Source of the DNA: Azoarcus sp. CIB
GTDB lineage: Bacteria; Pseudomonadota; Gammaproteobacteria; Burkholderiales; Rhodocyclaceae
Assembly (NCBI RefSeq): GCF_001190925.1
Contig: NZ_CP011072.1
Coordinates: 2,852,001 to 2,916,000 of the forward strand
DNA length: 64,000 nt
Direction: 5' to 3'
How positions within the stretch are numbered: position 1 is the stretch's first letter; the number at the start of each line of letters is the position of its first letter. Below, piece by piece: positions 1-8,790 of this stretch. The notes under the pieces are model-generated. The model was not told the origin of the DNA. It made no database searches and saw only the letters and a program-made list of their open reading frames with translations. The translations under genes and the position numbers were made by a program.

Positions 1-997
1 ACGACCCCTTGGGGATCGTCACGCCGTGCAGTTCCACCTCCTTGGCCGTCTCGCGCACCTTGAAGGTCGCCACCGGCTCATAGCGGACGGCTTCGTCGAT
101 CAGCTTGGGCACCAGCGAGCGGTCGGCCCTGACGCGATCGACCAGCCCCGGCGTCGTCAGCAACAGGGTCATGACGGAACTGAACGTGCGCGTGGTCGTC
201 TCGCCCGCCGCCGGCAACAGCGAGCGCACAAAGGTGATGACCTGGTGGTCGTCGAGCCTCTCGCCCTCATATTCGGCACGCAGCAGGCGCCCAATGATGT
301 CGTCGCCGTGGGAGCCCTCGGCGCGGCGCTTGACCACCACCTCCTGAATGGCGTCATAGAGCAGTTTGACCGCAACCCCGGCATCGCGGCGCGCCTCATC
401 GATCTTCTCGGGGTCGACCTGGTTGCCTCCGACCATCGCCAGGGTCCATGCCGCGTACTTCTTGTACTTCTCGGTGTCGTCCGTCGGGAAACCCATCAGC
501 GCGTACATTTCACGGATCGGGAAGTACAAGCCGAAGTCCATCAGATCCGCCTTCCTCTGCGACACCATCGGCTCGAGGAAGTCCTTGCGGATCACGTGGT
601 CGATCTGGCCCCGCCACTTGTTGACCGTATCCGGCATGAAGGCCGGTTGCAGCAAGGCCCGCACGCGCCGGTGTTGCTCGCCGTCCATCGCGAGAATGAT
701 CAGGCCATCGAAGAATGCCCCCAGTCCCTCGGCAATGAATCCGTTGGTGTAAGTGTCGGCATCACGCAGCACGTTCATCACGTCCTTGTAGTCGAACAGC
801 GCGAACGTGGGCCGAGTGCCCTGTTTGAGGCCGGCGTTCGTCGGCACGCCGAACTGCTTGATGAAGTCCCCGACGTAGATCGGGGACTTGCCGCGCATCT
901 CCCGGCACGCGGCGTGAATGTCGCCTTTGCCCTTGTAGGTTTCCGATACGGCCGTGTATGCGGTTTCGAGGTCGAGGTTGAGGATATCGGTGCTCAC
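1..997 (-). CDS. Cytochrome P450, C-terminus beyond the left edge
   Basis: Heme-thiolate monooxygenase that would hydroxylate a small hydrophobic substrate with electrons from a separate ferredoxin/reductase; the substrate is not deducible. The 332 visible codons start at a GTG behind an AGGAG ribosome site. Around residues 105-113 is the C-helix pattern DGEQHRRVR, at 264-268 the I-helix oxygen-activation motif AGETT, and at 302-305 the ExxR pair (EAVR). The heme-binding cysteine loop lies past the window edge, so integrity cannot be judged. It is divergent from a TetR gene, with a palindromic operator-like site in the gap. The adjacent FAD oxidoreductase, acyl-CoA ligase and VOC genes suggest a catabolic locus. 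The family call is firm; the pathway role is inferred. Confidence 0.93.
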   Translation of the reverse strand, partial: MSTDILNLDLETAYTAVSETYKGKGDIHAACREMRGKSPIYVGDFIKQFGVPTNAGLKQGTRPTFALFDYKDVMNVLRDADTYTNGFIAEGLGAFFDGLIILAMDGEQHRRVRALLQPAFMPDTVNKWRGQIDHVIRKDFLEPMVSQRKADLMDFGLYFPIREMYALMGFPTDDTEKYKKYAAWTLAMVGGNQVDPEKIDEARRDAGVAVKLLYDAIQEVVVKRRAEGSHGDDIIGRLLRAEYEGERLDDHQVITFVRSLLPAAGETTTRTFSSVMTLLLTTPGLVDRVRADRSLVPKLIDEAVRYEPVATFKVRETAKEVELHGVTIPKGS

Positions 998-1129
998 GGT
1001 TGTCTCCTGTGTGGCGCCCGTTGCTGCGGTTATCGAGAAACAACCGCCAGACACATGCGCATTTTTTGCAAAAGCGTCCACATCCTAACCATCAAATCGA
1101 AGCGGTGGCCGATTCGGCAGCGACTGTCG

Positions 1130-1146
1130 TTTGACCTCGAGTCAAC
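1130..1146. promoter_or_regulatory. TetR-type operator candidate
   Basis: Palindrome TTTGAC-N5-GTCAAC in the 194-bp gap between the divergent P450 and TetR genes. Nearly the same site (TTTGAC-N5-GTCAAA) lies upstream of the FAD oxidoreductase at 3632-3648. Size and symmetry suit a TetR dimer; binding is inferred. Confidence 0.55.
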
Positions 1147-1191
1147 TGCGCTAAGCTTCGCGGACAACAAGCGGAAACGAAATCTTCCAAC

Positions 1192-1911
1192 ATGCCCAGC
1201 TCTTCCCGAAACCCGAGCAAGTCGACCGAACGCGCGGCCCCCGATAAGAGGGAGACCTTGCGCCGCATCAGCGCTGCGGCGCGACGGGAATTCGCCGCCA
1301 AGGGACTGGCGGACGCCCGCATCGACGATATCGCCCATGCCGCCGGCGTCACAAAACAGCTCGTTTATCACTACTTCCGGAGCAAGGAGGAACTCTTCGC
1401 CTGCGTGCTGGAAGACTCGTCCGCGACGACCATGGGCGAACTCGTCGCGGTAGAACTGGATCACCTGGCGCCGCGTGACGCGCTGCGGGCACTCCTCAAC
1501 CACATGATCCGGCCCTATTGCGACCCCATGCTGAGCGCGCTCGCACAGGAAGGGATCCGCTACCACGAGAGCCATGCCACGCCGCGCAACAGCTTTGTCG
1601 ACCTCGCTCCCGAGCTCAAGCGCAAGATGCGCAGCGTGCTCGCACGCGGGGCCCAAAGTGGCGATTTTTGTGCGAACGTCGACCCGGACCTGTTCCTCGC
1701 CGCAGCCGCGCAGGTGACCACCAGCGCCTTCGTCAGCCGCTACACCGTCGTCACCCTGTGCGGCCTGGACGTGGCGAACGCCGACGACGCGGACACATGG
1801 CGACGCTTCGCGGTCGACTTCGTGCTGGCTGCCGTCGAGCGCGAGCGCAGCGACCAACATCCGCTCATGCGGCCCGACGCCCCGCCGAAGACGCCGCCCG
1901 AAGCGGCCTGA
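1192..1911 (+). CDS. TetR/AcrR-family transcriptional regulator
   Basis: Ligand-responsive DNA-binding repressor of 239 residues. After a basic N-terminal tail, residues about 20-70 form the TetR helix-turn-helix, including the recognition stretch DDIAHAAGVTKQLVYHYF. The C-terminal two thirds is the variable ligand/dimer domain. It is divergent from the P450 gene, and the gap contains the TTTGAC-N5-GTCAAC palindrome, so it probably represses the P450 and itself. The same palindrome upstream of the convergent FAD oxidoreductase suggests a shared regulon. The effector is unknown; a catabolic intermediate or a CoA thioester would be typical of such loci. Confidence 0.92.
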   Translation: MPSSSRNPSKSTERAAPDKRETLRRISAAARREFAAKGLADARIDDIAHAAGVTKQLVYHYFRSKEELFACVLEDSSATTMGELVAVELDHLAPRDALRALLNHMIRPYCDPMLSALAQEGIRYHESHATPRNSFVDLAPELKRKMRSVLARGAQSGDFCANVDPDLFLAAAAQVTTSAFVSRYTVVTLCGLDVANADDADTWRRFAVDFVLAAVERERSDQHPLMRPDAPPKTPPEAA

Positions 1912-1944
1912 CAGCTACGGCCACCTTGCGCGACGCGCGCCACA

Positions 1945-3525
1945 TCAGCGTGCGAGGAAACGCTTCACCCGACTGGCGGCGATCCGTCCCGGCAAGCCGT
2001 TGACCCCACCACCCGGGTGGATGCCCGCGCCTCCGAGGAAGAGTCCTGCAACCGGCAGGCTGTCCCCACCCAATCCCGCCGCCGGCCTCATCATCGCGGA
2101 ACGCGTGGTGCTCGTATCCACATGCACCACGCAGCCGCGATGCACATTGAGCCGTTTCTCCAGGTCCGGCGCGGCCTCGACCCGACGACCGATCTCGAAT
2201 TCCTTGAGACCCAGCATGTATTCGGCGGCCTGGTCGATGACCGTCTGCCCTACCCGGTCCCTGATGGCATCCCATCCTTCGCGCGGCTCGACCGGCGTCG
2301 CAACGGGATAGAGGTAGGCCACGTCCTGCCCCTCTGGCGCCTGCCCAGGATCGACAGCGGTCGGCACCGTGATCCACATGTAGGGCAGCTTCGACACCTC
2401 GCCGCGCGCGGCGCAGCGGAAGTTGTCGAGCACGGCATCGGAGGTGCCGATCAGGAGCACGCTCTTGCGCAGACTCAGCCCGTCGGCCCGCAGGGCTTCA
2501 ATGCGGCGGTAATTCACCTGGCTACTGAGCGCGACATCGACCTTCAGTGGCGATGCCCCGTGGCCGTTGGCCGGCGCAAGTGCTACGCGAGTTAGCGTGC
2601 GCCGATCGAGCGCCCCGGGCGTAACCATTTCCAGCGCCATCTTCGGGTGGATCGACGCCACCACGGCTTTCGCCGACAGTACACGTCCGTCCTTGAGTCG
2701 CACCCCCTTCGCCCGACCATCGCCGGCAATGATCTCCGCCACCGGCGCAGAAACCAGGATCTCCCCACCCAGCTCGCGCAACCGGGCTGCCAGCGCATCC
2801 GACAACGCCTGAGTCCCCCCCACGGCGCGACCCAGCCCGAAGCGATGGATGAAGCCCAACAGCGCGAAGTAGATCCCCGTCGCGTCGTTCGCGATGGGTC
2901 CGGCCGCGCCAAGCAGGCAGCACAGCGCCGACTGTACGACCGGATGCTCGAAGCGCTCCATGATCGACGTGTACGCCGGACTGCCGATGAGCGCCATGAT
3001 TTCCGGTTTCAGATGGCGGTTCCTGAGGACCGCCTTCAGGGCCTGCCATTTCGCGCCCAGGTTGCGCTGCGCGGGGTCGACACGCATCATCGGAATGGCC
3101 ATGTCGATGAAGGCATCCACGAGCTTCATCAGTGCCAGGAACTCCTCCGCGTCTCGGGACGAGAAGCGCCGGATCTCGGCCGCAGTCTTTTCCGGCTCGC
3201 GCCAGAACACCAGCGAATTGCCATCCGGATGGACGTACACATATCCGGGAGACATTTCGACCTGACGAAACCCATGACGCTCGAGCTGCAGCTCCTGCGG
3301 CATCATGGGATGAACCCGGAGCGACATAAGATCAAGCGCGCAGGGGTTGATCAGATGCCGGGGCGCCTCCGGAATCAGGTAACCACTGGAGGCCATGCCG
3401 CCGATCTTCTCGCGGGCCTCGATGACGACGACACGTTTGCCTGCCTCGGCCAGATAACAGGCGGCCGCCAAGCCATTGTGCCCGCCACCGACGATCGCCA
3501 CGTCATAACTGTTTGCGCCACTCAT
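1945..3525 (-). CDS. FAD-dependent oxidoreductase, PYROXD2/CrtI-like
   Basis: Flavoprotein of the phytoene-desaturase/amine-oxidase superfold, 526 residues, most like the PYROXD2-type branch of NAD(P)/FAD oxidoreductases. The N-terminus has the dinucleotide-binding fold DVAIVGGGHNGLAAACYLA followed by an acidic strand end (VVVIEAREKIGG). The C-terminus has the second FAD contact region, with LFLGGAGIHPGGGVNGLPG. I chose the ATG at 3525 because GGAGGGAGAC sits just upstream; a longer in-frame extension to 3621 has no comparable site and runs toward the operator. It is convergent with the first TetR gene. The likely role is dehydrogenation of a hydrophobic intermediate in the same pathway as the P450; the substrate is unknown. 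Confidence 0.88.
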   Translation of the reverse strand: MSGANSYDVAIVGGGHNGLAAACYLAEAGKRVVVIEAREKIGGMASSGYLIPEAPRHLINPCALDLMSLRVHPMMPQELQLERHGFRQVEMSPGYVYVHPDGNSLVFWREPEKTAAEIRRFSSRDAEEFLALMKLVDAFIDMAIPMMRVDPAQRNLGAKWQALKAVLRNRHLKPEIMALIGSPAYTSIMERFEHPVVQSALCCLLGAAGPIANDATGIYFALLGFIHRFGLGRAVGGTQALSDALAARLRELGGEILVSAPVAEIIAGDGRAKGVRLKDGRVLSAKAVVASIHPKMALEMVTPGALDRRTLTRVALAPANGHGASPLKVDVALSSQVNYRRIEALRADGLSLRKSVLLIGTSDAVLDNFRCAARGEVSKLPYMWITVPTAVDPGQAPEGQDVAYLYPVATPVEPREGWDAIRDRVGQTVIDQAAEYMLGLKEFEIGRRVEAAPDLEKRLNVHRGCVVHVDTSTTRSAMMRPAAGLGGDSLPVAGLFLGGAGIHPGGGVNGLPGRIAASRVKRFLAR

Positions 3526-3631
3526 TCTGTCTCCCTCCGGGGTGTACCGGATGCGCTTGTTGGTGAAATGCGTCCGATTCGACGAACCAACCGATTGAAG
3601 CACAGCGCCCCGGCCGGACACGGCGGAGCGG

Positions 3632-3648
3632 TTTGACGCGGAGTCAAA
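3632..3648. promoter_or_regulatory. Second copy of the TetR-type operator
   Basis: Perfect palindrome TTTGAC-N5-GTCAAA about 107 bp upstream of the FAD oxidoreductase start. It matches the half-sites and 5-bp spacing of the site in the P450/TetR gap, which argues for co-regulation of the two enzymes. Confidence 0.55.
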
Positions 3649-3714
3649 GCGCAGTGGAAGACGGACGGATGCCGCACCCTCACTCGTCCGCAGCGGCGGG
3701 CGGACGCGGCGTGT

Positions 3715-4404
3715 TCAGCGGCGGGAAACGCGGCCCTGCATCAGCATGGCGAACATCCGCTCGAGGCGGCGCGGCAGGCTTCGGCGCTCAGGGCCGGCGG
3801 GGACGAGAATCTCACTGAGGATGTATCGGACCAGCAGTTCGCAGGTGAGCTCGCGGTCGATTTTGATTCCCGCACGCGACTCCCACGCATCGAAGACCGG
3901 CCCAAGCACGTCCTGGAACCGGATCACCGAGTCGGGGAAGATGCGCTGCAGCCAGCGCATTGCGTACTCCGGCGCGACCACGAGCAGCCGTCGTGCATTC
4001 CCGCGCTCGAGGTAATCATCGACGAATCGCAATACGGCGTCGAAACGTTCGTCCGGATCGGTATACGGAGCAGTCGCCTCGATCAGCGCGGCATGGAAAC
4101 GATCGCGCCGATGACGTGAAAACGCGTCCAGGAGATCGTCCTGCGACGAAAAATACCTGTAGAACGTCCCACGCGAGATGCCTGCGGTCTCACAAACGTC
4201 GAGGATATTTACCCGGTCTGCTCCGGACTCGAGAACCACCGCTTCGGTAGCGTCGAAAATGCCCAGGATCGTGCTTTCGGACCGCCTGTTCCGGCGAACT
4301 GCCTTCACGGCCTTGACCGGCGCGGGCTCGGCGCCCTCCTTCGCAGAGGCGGTCGCGCGAGGCTTCTTCACCTTTGCCTTTCCCGCCTCGACTGCTTCCG
4401 CCAT
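3715..4404 (-). CDS. TetR-family transcriptional regulator with a basic/alanine-rich tail
   Basis: About 229 residues. A lysine/alanine-rich low-complexity N-terminus (roughly the first 40 residues) precedes the TetR helix-turn-helix (VNILDVCETAGISRGTFYRYFSSQDDLL). The remainder is a helical ligand domain with no recognisable subfamily motif. The start at 4404 has GGGGAGCGGAG directly upstream; an ATG seven codons earlier has no good ribosome site. It is divergent from the acyl-CoA ligase, whose promoter lies in the shared gap, so the ligase is its most likely target. The basic tail may add non-specific DNA contacts. Confidence 0.88.
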   Translation of the reverse strand: MAEAVEAGKAKVKKPRATASAKEGAEPAPVKAVKAVRRNRRSESTILGIFDATEAVVLESGADRVNILDVCETAGISRGTFYRYFSSQDDLLDAFSRHRRDRFHAALIEATAPYTDPDERFDAVLRFVDDYLERGNARRLLVVAPEYAMRWLQRIFPDSVIRFQDVLGPVFDAWESRAGIKIDRELTCELLVRYILSEILVPAGPERRSLPRRLERMFAMLMQGRVSRR

Positions 4405-4501
4405 CTCCGCTCCCCGAGAATTCACCGACGGTGATTGTAGCGTGCCCCAACCGCATGAACATCCGAGCCCCCATCAAAATGATCACTCCGCCTCCTTATA
4501 T

Positions 4502-4530
4502 TTGACAGTTTTTCTCTTTGTGTTTATGTT
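4502..4530 (+). promoter_or_regulatory. Sigma70-type promoter for the acyl-CoA ligase gene
   Basis: Consensus -35 box TTGACA (4502-4507), 17-bp spacer and -10 box TATGTT (4525-4530) in an unusually AT-rich tract, about 60 bp upstream of the ligase start. It lies in the divergent gap with the second TetR gene. Confidence 0.65.
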
Positions 4531-4592
4531 TTACCATCACAAGGAAAGCTGCACATCACCCCAACACGGCGAATCGGGACAGGAGACATTAC

Positions 4593-6224
4593 ATGGCAGG
4601 CATGGGCAATCAGGAAAGCTGGTCGGTCGGCCCACAGGATACGGTCATCGCGGCACTCGACCGGGCAGTTGCAAAGCACCCCGAGCGGGTGCTGCTCGAC
4701 TTCGGCGGCGAGTTTTACACTTACGGCCAGGTCGACCAGCTTTCGACGCGCCTCGCCCACTCGCTCGCAGCATTGGGCGTCCAGGCCGGGCAGACGGTCC
4801 TGAGCATGCTCGACAACAACATCGATGCAGTCGTGACCTGGCTCGCCATCAACAAACTGTGTGCCGTGAGTGTTCCTGTCAACACTGCGCTGCGGGGCGA
4901 GTTCCTCCGCCATCAGATCGCGGACTCGCAGGCTGCAATCGTGATCTGCGAGGCGGATTACGTCGAACGCATCGCGCAGGTGGCGGACGGATTGCCGGAA
5001 ATGCAGCTGATCCTTCACCGCACCCACCTCACCAAGGTCCCGGAGTGCCGCGCCCGCATCGCGCCGCTGGACGAACACCGGGGCCGGCGCGACGACGCGA
5101 TCGAGACGAAGCCGAATCCCTGGGACCTCGCCTGCATCGTCTATACGTCGGGCACCACCGGGCCGTCCAAGGGCTGCATGCTGAGCTACAATTACATGTG
5201 CAATCTCGCCCGCCTCCAGCTGCGCGCGGGACCGGCAACCGAGAATGACATCACCATCACCCCGCTGCCGCTCTTCCACATGAACGCGCTGTGTGTCGGC
5301 ATCCTCTCGAACATCATGGTCGGCGCCCGGGTCGCGATCGTGCAGCGCTTCTCGGTATCCAATTTCTGGCCCGAAGTCGAGCGCAGCGGCGCCACCATCG
5401 CGTCGATCCTCGGCAGCATGGGCGGACTGCTCGCCCAGGCGCCGGACAACGAGTCGATGAAACGTTGCGTCGGACAAATCCACACCGTGCGCGGCAACCC
5501 CTTCACCGAGGAATCAAAGAAGATCTGGCGCGAACGCTTCGGCGCCAAGCAGGTGGGCGGCAATGGCTACGGCCTCACCGAAGCGAGCGTCATTACCTCG
5601 CTACCCGGCGGCGAGTACGCAGCGCCCGGCTCCTCCGGGAAGCGCATCCCCGACTTCGACGTGCGCATCGTCGACGACCTCGATCGCGAGCTTCCGGCCA
5701 ACACGCCAGGCGAGATCGTCGTTCGCCCCCTGCGCCCCGACATCATGTTCATGGGCTACTGGGGACGCCCCGCCGACACCATGAAGCTGCTGCGCAACAT
5801 GTGGTTCCACACCGGCGACATCGGAAAATTCGACGAAGAAGGTTTCTTCTATTTCGTGGACCGCAAGAAGGACTACCTGCGCCGGCGCGGCGAAAACATC
5901 TCTAGCTTCGAGATGGAAGCCGCCTTCGCAGCGCATCCGGCCATCGAAGAAGTTGCGGTCCACGCCGTGCCTTCCGACAAGGGCGAGGATGACGTCAAGG
6001 TCACCGCGATTCTCAAGCCCGGCAGCGCCCTCATGCCCGAAGAATTGTTCAAGTGGGCAATCGACTCCGTTCCCTATTACGCCCTCCCCCGCTATATCGA
6101 ATTCCGCAGCTCGATGCCCAAGAACCCGCAGGGCCGGGTGCTGAAGTACCAGCTGCGCGAAGAGGGCAAGACGCCAACGACCTGGGATCTGGAAGAGACC
6201 GACATCAAGGTCAGCAAGCGCTGA
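4593..6224 (+). CDS. Acyl-CoA ligase (class I adenylate-forming, CaiC-like)
   Basis: Activates a carboxylic acid with ATP and joins it to CoA; 543 residues, normal for the family. The P-loop-like A3 motif YTSGTTGPSKG is near residue 182, the A5 motif GYGLTEAS near 324, and the A8 hinge DRKKDYLRRRGENIS near 423. A C-terminal KNPQGRVLKYQL stretch carries the catalytic lysine region. The hinge and overall pattern most resemble crotonobetaine/carnitine-CoA ligases, so a branched or unsaturated acid is plausible but unproven. The start is the ATG behind AGGAGA at 4581. The gene has its own promoter and is followed 35 bp later by the VOC gene, so the two probably share a transcript. Confidence 0.92.
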   Translation: MAGMGNQESWSVGPQDTVIAALDRAVAKHPERVLLDFGGEFYTYGQVDQLSTRLAHSLAALGVQAGQTVLSMLDNNIDAVVTWLAINKLCAVSVPVNTALRGEFLRHQIADSQAAIVICEADYVERIAQVADGLPEMQLILHRTHLTKVPECRARIAPLDEHRGRRDDAIETKPNPWDLACIVYTSGTTGPSKGCMLSYNYMCNLARLQLRAGPATENDITITPLPLFHMNALCVGILSNIMVGARVAIVQRFSVSNFWPEVERSGATIASILGSMGGLLAQAPDNESMKRCVGQIHTVRGNPFTEESKKIWRERFGAKQVGGNGYGLTEASVITSLPGGEYAAPGSSGKRIPDFDVRIVDDLDRELPANTPGEIVVRPLRPDIMFMGYWGRPADTMKLLRNMWFHTGDIGKFDEEGFFYFVDRKKDYLRRRGENISSFEMEAAFAAHPAIEEVAVHAVPSDKGEDDVKVTAILKPGSALMPEELFKWAIDSVPYYALPRYIEFRSSMPKNPQGRVLKYQLREEGKTPTTWDLEETDIKVSKR

Positions 6225-6259
6225 TCCCCATAGGGCAGAAAAACAGAGAGGAAGACACC

Positions 6260-6652
6260 ATGAGCATCTTTACCCACGTCACGCTCGGGACGCGCGACAT
6301 CGCGCGCGCGAAGACCTTCTACGATCAGGTTCTCGAACCGCTGCAGTTCAAGTGCCTGCTTGAGGTCGAAGGCAAGGCCTGCGGCTGGGGTATCGATGCA
6401 CCGCAGTTCATGATCCTCTACCCCCGTAACGGGGAACCCGCCACTATCGGTAACGGCATGACCATCGGCCTCGGAGCCCCGAACCGCGCTGCCGTGCGCG
6501 AGTTCCATCGGCGCGCGCTTGAACTCGGGGGTACCTGCGAAGGCGCCCCTGGCCCCCGACCTTTCGCGCCGCATGCCTACGCCGCATACATACGCGACCT
6601 CGACGGAAACAAGCTCGTGGCCTCCTGCCGCAAATGTGAAGAAGAGGGATAG
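6260..6652 (+). CDS. VOC-superfamily (glyoxalase/dioxygenase-like) protein
   Basis: A single-module vicinal-oxygen-chelate protein of 130 residues. The start (MSIFTHVTLGTRDIARAKTFYDQVL) and the end (AYIRDLDGNKLVASC) are typical of the small VOC/Glo_EDI_BRP-like group, which binds a divalent metal as a dimer and includes isomerases, epimerases and resistance proteins. The ribosome site is GAGAGG upstream of the ATG. It lies 35 bp after the CoA ligase and probably belongs to its operon, perhaps acting on a CoA-ester product. The exact reaction cannot be assigned from sequence. Confidence 0.85.
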   Translation: MSIFTHVTLGTRDIARAKTFYDQVLEPLQFKCLLEVEGKACGWGIDAPQFMILYPRNGEPATIGNGMTIGLGAPNRAAVREFHRRALELGGTCEGAPGPRPFAPHAYAAYIRDLDGNKLVASCRKCEEEG

Positions 6653-6666
6653 GCTGTCTATACTGA

Positions 6667-8613
6667 ATGATGAGTACGCCAGCCAATGCTCAAATTGCAC
6701 GACCCAACGCTTCGGCGACGATAGCCGACAACGAGAAGGAACTGCTTCGCGTCAACCGCGCCCTGAAGACGCTCAGCGCAGGCAACAGGACGCTGTTGCG
6801 GGCCAGCGATGAGGCCGAACTGGTGAATGCGATGTGCCGCGTCATCGTCGAGCAAGGCGGCTACCGCATGAGCTACGTCGGCTACGTACAGCACGATGAG
6901 CGAAAATCCGTCTCCCTGGCGGCGTTCGGTTTCGACGACCACTATGAGCAGGAGGAGGAGACGCTTCGAAACCTGTATGCGAGCTGGGCCGACAACGAGT
7001 TCGGTCACAGCGTGACCGGTATTTCAATCCGCACGGGCAAACCGTGTATCGTGCGCCACCTGCTGACCGACCCCGATCACGCACCGTGGCACGCGGAGGC
7101 GCTTCGCTTTCACTACGCATCCGCCAGCGCCTTTCCGCTGCACGTCGACGGCGAGGTGATCGGCACGTTGGGGATTGCGGCCTCGGAGCCGGACGCCTTC
7201 GATGACGCCGAAGTAAAACTGCTCGCGGAGTTGGCCGACGACCTCGCTTACGGCATCGGCAACCTGCGCTCGCGGCTTCGCCGCCAGGAGGCTGAAGCTA
7301 CCATTCACCGCATGGCCTACTGCGATGCGCTGACCGGTCTACCCAATCGGGCGAGCTTATGCGAGCGGTTCGAGTCCGTTCTTGCTACCGCGGTTGCGCA
7401 GAACCAGCCGCTCGCGCTCATGATCGTAAGCCTCGACCATCTGCAGGAAGTCAATGACACCCTGGGCTACGCTCAAGGCGATCGGCTCATCCAGACATTC
7501 GCGCGCCGACTGATCGAGGCCAAGCTTGCCGAAACAGTCGCCCGGGTGGGCGAAGGCGAATTCGCGCTGCTGTTGCCGAATGCCGATTCGGCTCGCTCCT
7601 CCGCGACGGCACAGCAGCTTTCGAAGTTGTTGCACACCTCGATCGACGTCGAGGGGTTGGCGTTCGATGTACACACTCACACCGGTCTGGCCCTGTTTCC
7701 CGGCCATGGGGCGGACGCGGAGGTGTTACTACGACGCGCTCGCGTGGCGATGCGCGATGCGATGCAGGCCGGTCGGGACTACGCGGTCTTTGCACCGGCG
7801 CTCGATCAGGAAGCCTCGCGCAGGCTGGCGTTGATGGGGGAGCTGCGCCACGCGATCGAGAGGCACCAACTCGCGCTCCAGCTTCAGCCCAAGCTGCACC
7901 TGGCTTCGGCAGCGATCTGTGGCGCCGAGGCACTGGTTCGGTGGAAGCATCCACTGCTCGGCCAGGTCCCGACGTTCGAGTTCATCACGCTCGCGGAACA
8001 GGCGGGAATGATCACCCCCGTCACTCACTGGGTTCTCGAAGCGACGTTCCGCCAGCGCTACGCGTGGCACATGGCAGGAATCGAACTGCCGCTGTCGGTG
8101 AATCTCTCGGCGCACGATCTGCGCGACCCGACGCTGCTCGACAAGCTCAAGGGCCTGGTCGAGACCTGGGGAGCCCAGCCAGGCTGGATTCAGCTGGAGC
8201 TGACGGAGAGCGCGCTGATGGTGGACGCCTCGGCCGCGGTCGAGATCCTTCACTCCCTGAAGCGGCTGGGTTTTCAACTTGCCATCGACGACTTCGGTGC
8301 CGGCTATTCGAGCCTGGGTTATCTGCATCGCCTGCCCGTCGATGCCATCAAGATTGACCAGTCGTTTGTCATCCCGCTGGTACAGAGCGAGGATTGCGCG
8401 ACCATCGTCAGCTCGGCCGCACAGATGGCGCACAAGCTGGGCTTCGAAGTTGTGGCAGAGGGCGTGGAAAGCCAGGATGCGTTGCGGCGCGTGACGGAAC
8501 TGGGATGTGATATCGCGCAGGGCCATTTTGTGAGCCATCCGATGGCGGCCGACCAGTTCGGGGCGTGGCGGGCCGCTTCGCCCTGGTCGAGCCCGGCTTC
8601 ACTCGCGCACTGA
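6667..8613 (+). CDS. GAF-GGDEF-EAL cyclic-di-GMP protein with a degenerate GGDEF
   Basis: Cytosolic signalling protein of 648 residues. Residues about 40-205 form a GAF sensor domain, about 225-375 a GGDEF domain, and about 395-640 an EAL domain. The cyclase signature reads GEGEF rather than GGDEF, so diguanylate cyclase activity is doubtful and the domain may instead bind GTP or regulate. The EAL domain keeps its key elements: GAEALVRWKHP, LTESALM, IDDFGAGYSSLG, KIDQSF and AEGVES. The likely net activity is therefore c-di-GMP hydrolysis. No clear ribosome site precedes the ATG, and an alternative ATG lies one codon later. A weak hairpin with a T-tract follows the stop. Confidence 0.9.
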   Translation: MMSTPANAQIARPNASATIADNEKELLRVNRALKTLSAGNRTLLRASDEAELVNAMCRVIVEQGGYRMSYVGYVQHDERKSVSLAAFGFDDHYEQEEETLRNLYASWADNEFGHSVTGISIRTGKPCIVRHLLTDPDHAPWHAEALRFHYASASAFPLHVDGEVIGTLGIAASEPDAFDDAEVKLLAELADDLAYGIGNLRSRLRRQEAEATIHRMAYCDALTGLPNRASLCERFESVLATAVAQNQPLALMIVSLDHLQEVNDTLGYAQGDRLIQTFARRLIEAKLAETVARVGEGEFALLLPNADSARSSATAQQLSKLLHTSIDVEGLAFDVHTHTGLALFPGHGADAEVLLRRARVAMRDAMQAGRDYAVFAPALDQEASRRLALMGELRHAIERHQLALQLQPKLHLASAAICGAEALVRWKHPLLGQVPTFEFITLAEQAGMITPVTHWVLEATFRQRYAWHMAGIELPLSVNLSAHDLRDPTLLDKLKGLVETWGAQPGWIQLELTESALMVDASAAVEILHSLKRLGFQLAIDDFGAGYSSLGYLHRLPVDAIKIDQSFVIPLVQSEDCATIVSSAAQMAHKLGFEVVAEGVESQDALRRVTELGCDIAQGHFVSHPMAADQFGAWRAASPWSSPASLAH

Positions 8614-8614
8614 G

Positions 8615-8633
8615 CCCGCGCGGGGCGTTTTTA
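8615..8633 (+). terminator. Weak terminator-like hairpin after the GGDEF-EAL gene
   Basis: A short GC-rich self-complementary core (GCCC...GGGC) followed by GTTTTT just after the stop codon. The stem is only about four pairs, so this is tentative. Confidence 0.3.
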
Positions 8634-8790
8634 CCCATTGCGCGATGCCCGGCAAAGACTCACATAGATCTCAACCACCTCCGTTGCACCGACCGTCAAT
8701 CGCCGATCCTGGCTGCTTTTCCCGATACCGTCGCACGTCCGGCGGTAGCGCGACGTCCGGCCGGGCAGCGCGGAGCCAACAGGGAATTAG

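Noticed and set aside
26-1453. A long plus-strand frame over the P450 region
   Set aside because: It is the antisense shadow of the P450 gene and the divergent promoter; no family likeness, while the minus strand shows P450 motifs.
2647-3636. A long plus-strand frame opposite the FAD oxidoreductase
   Set aside because: Complement of a gene with clear FAD-binding motifs; composition is that of GC-rich antisense.
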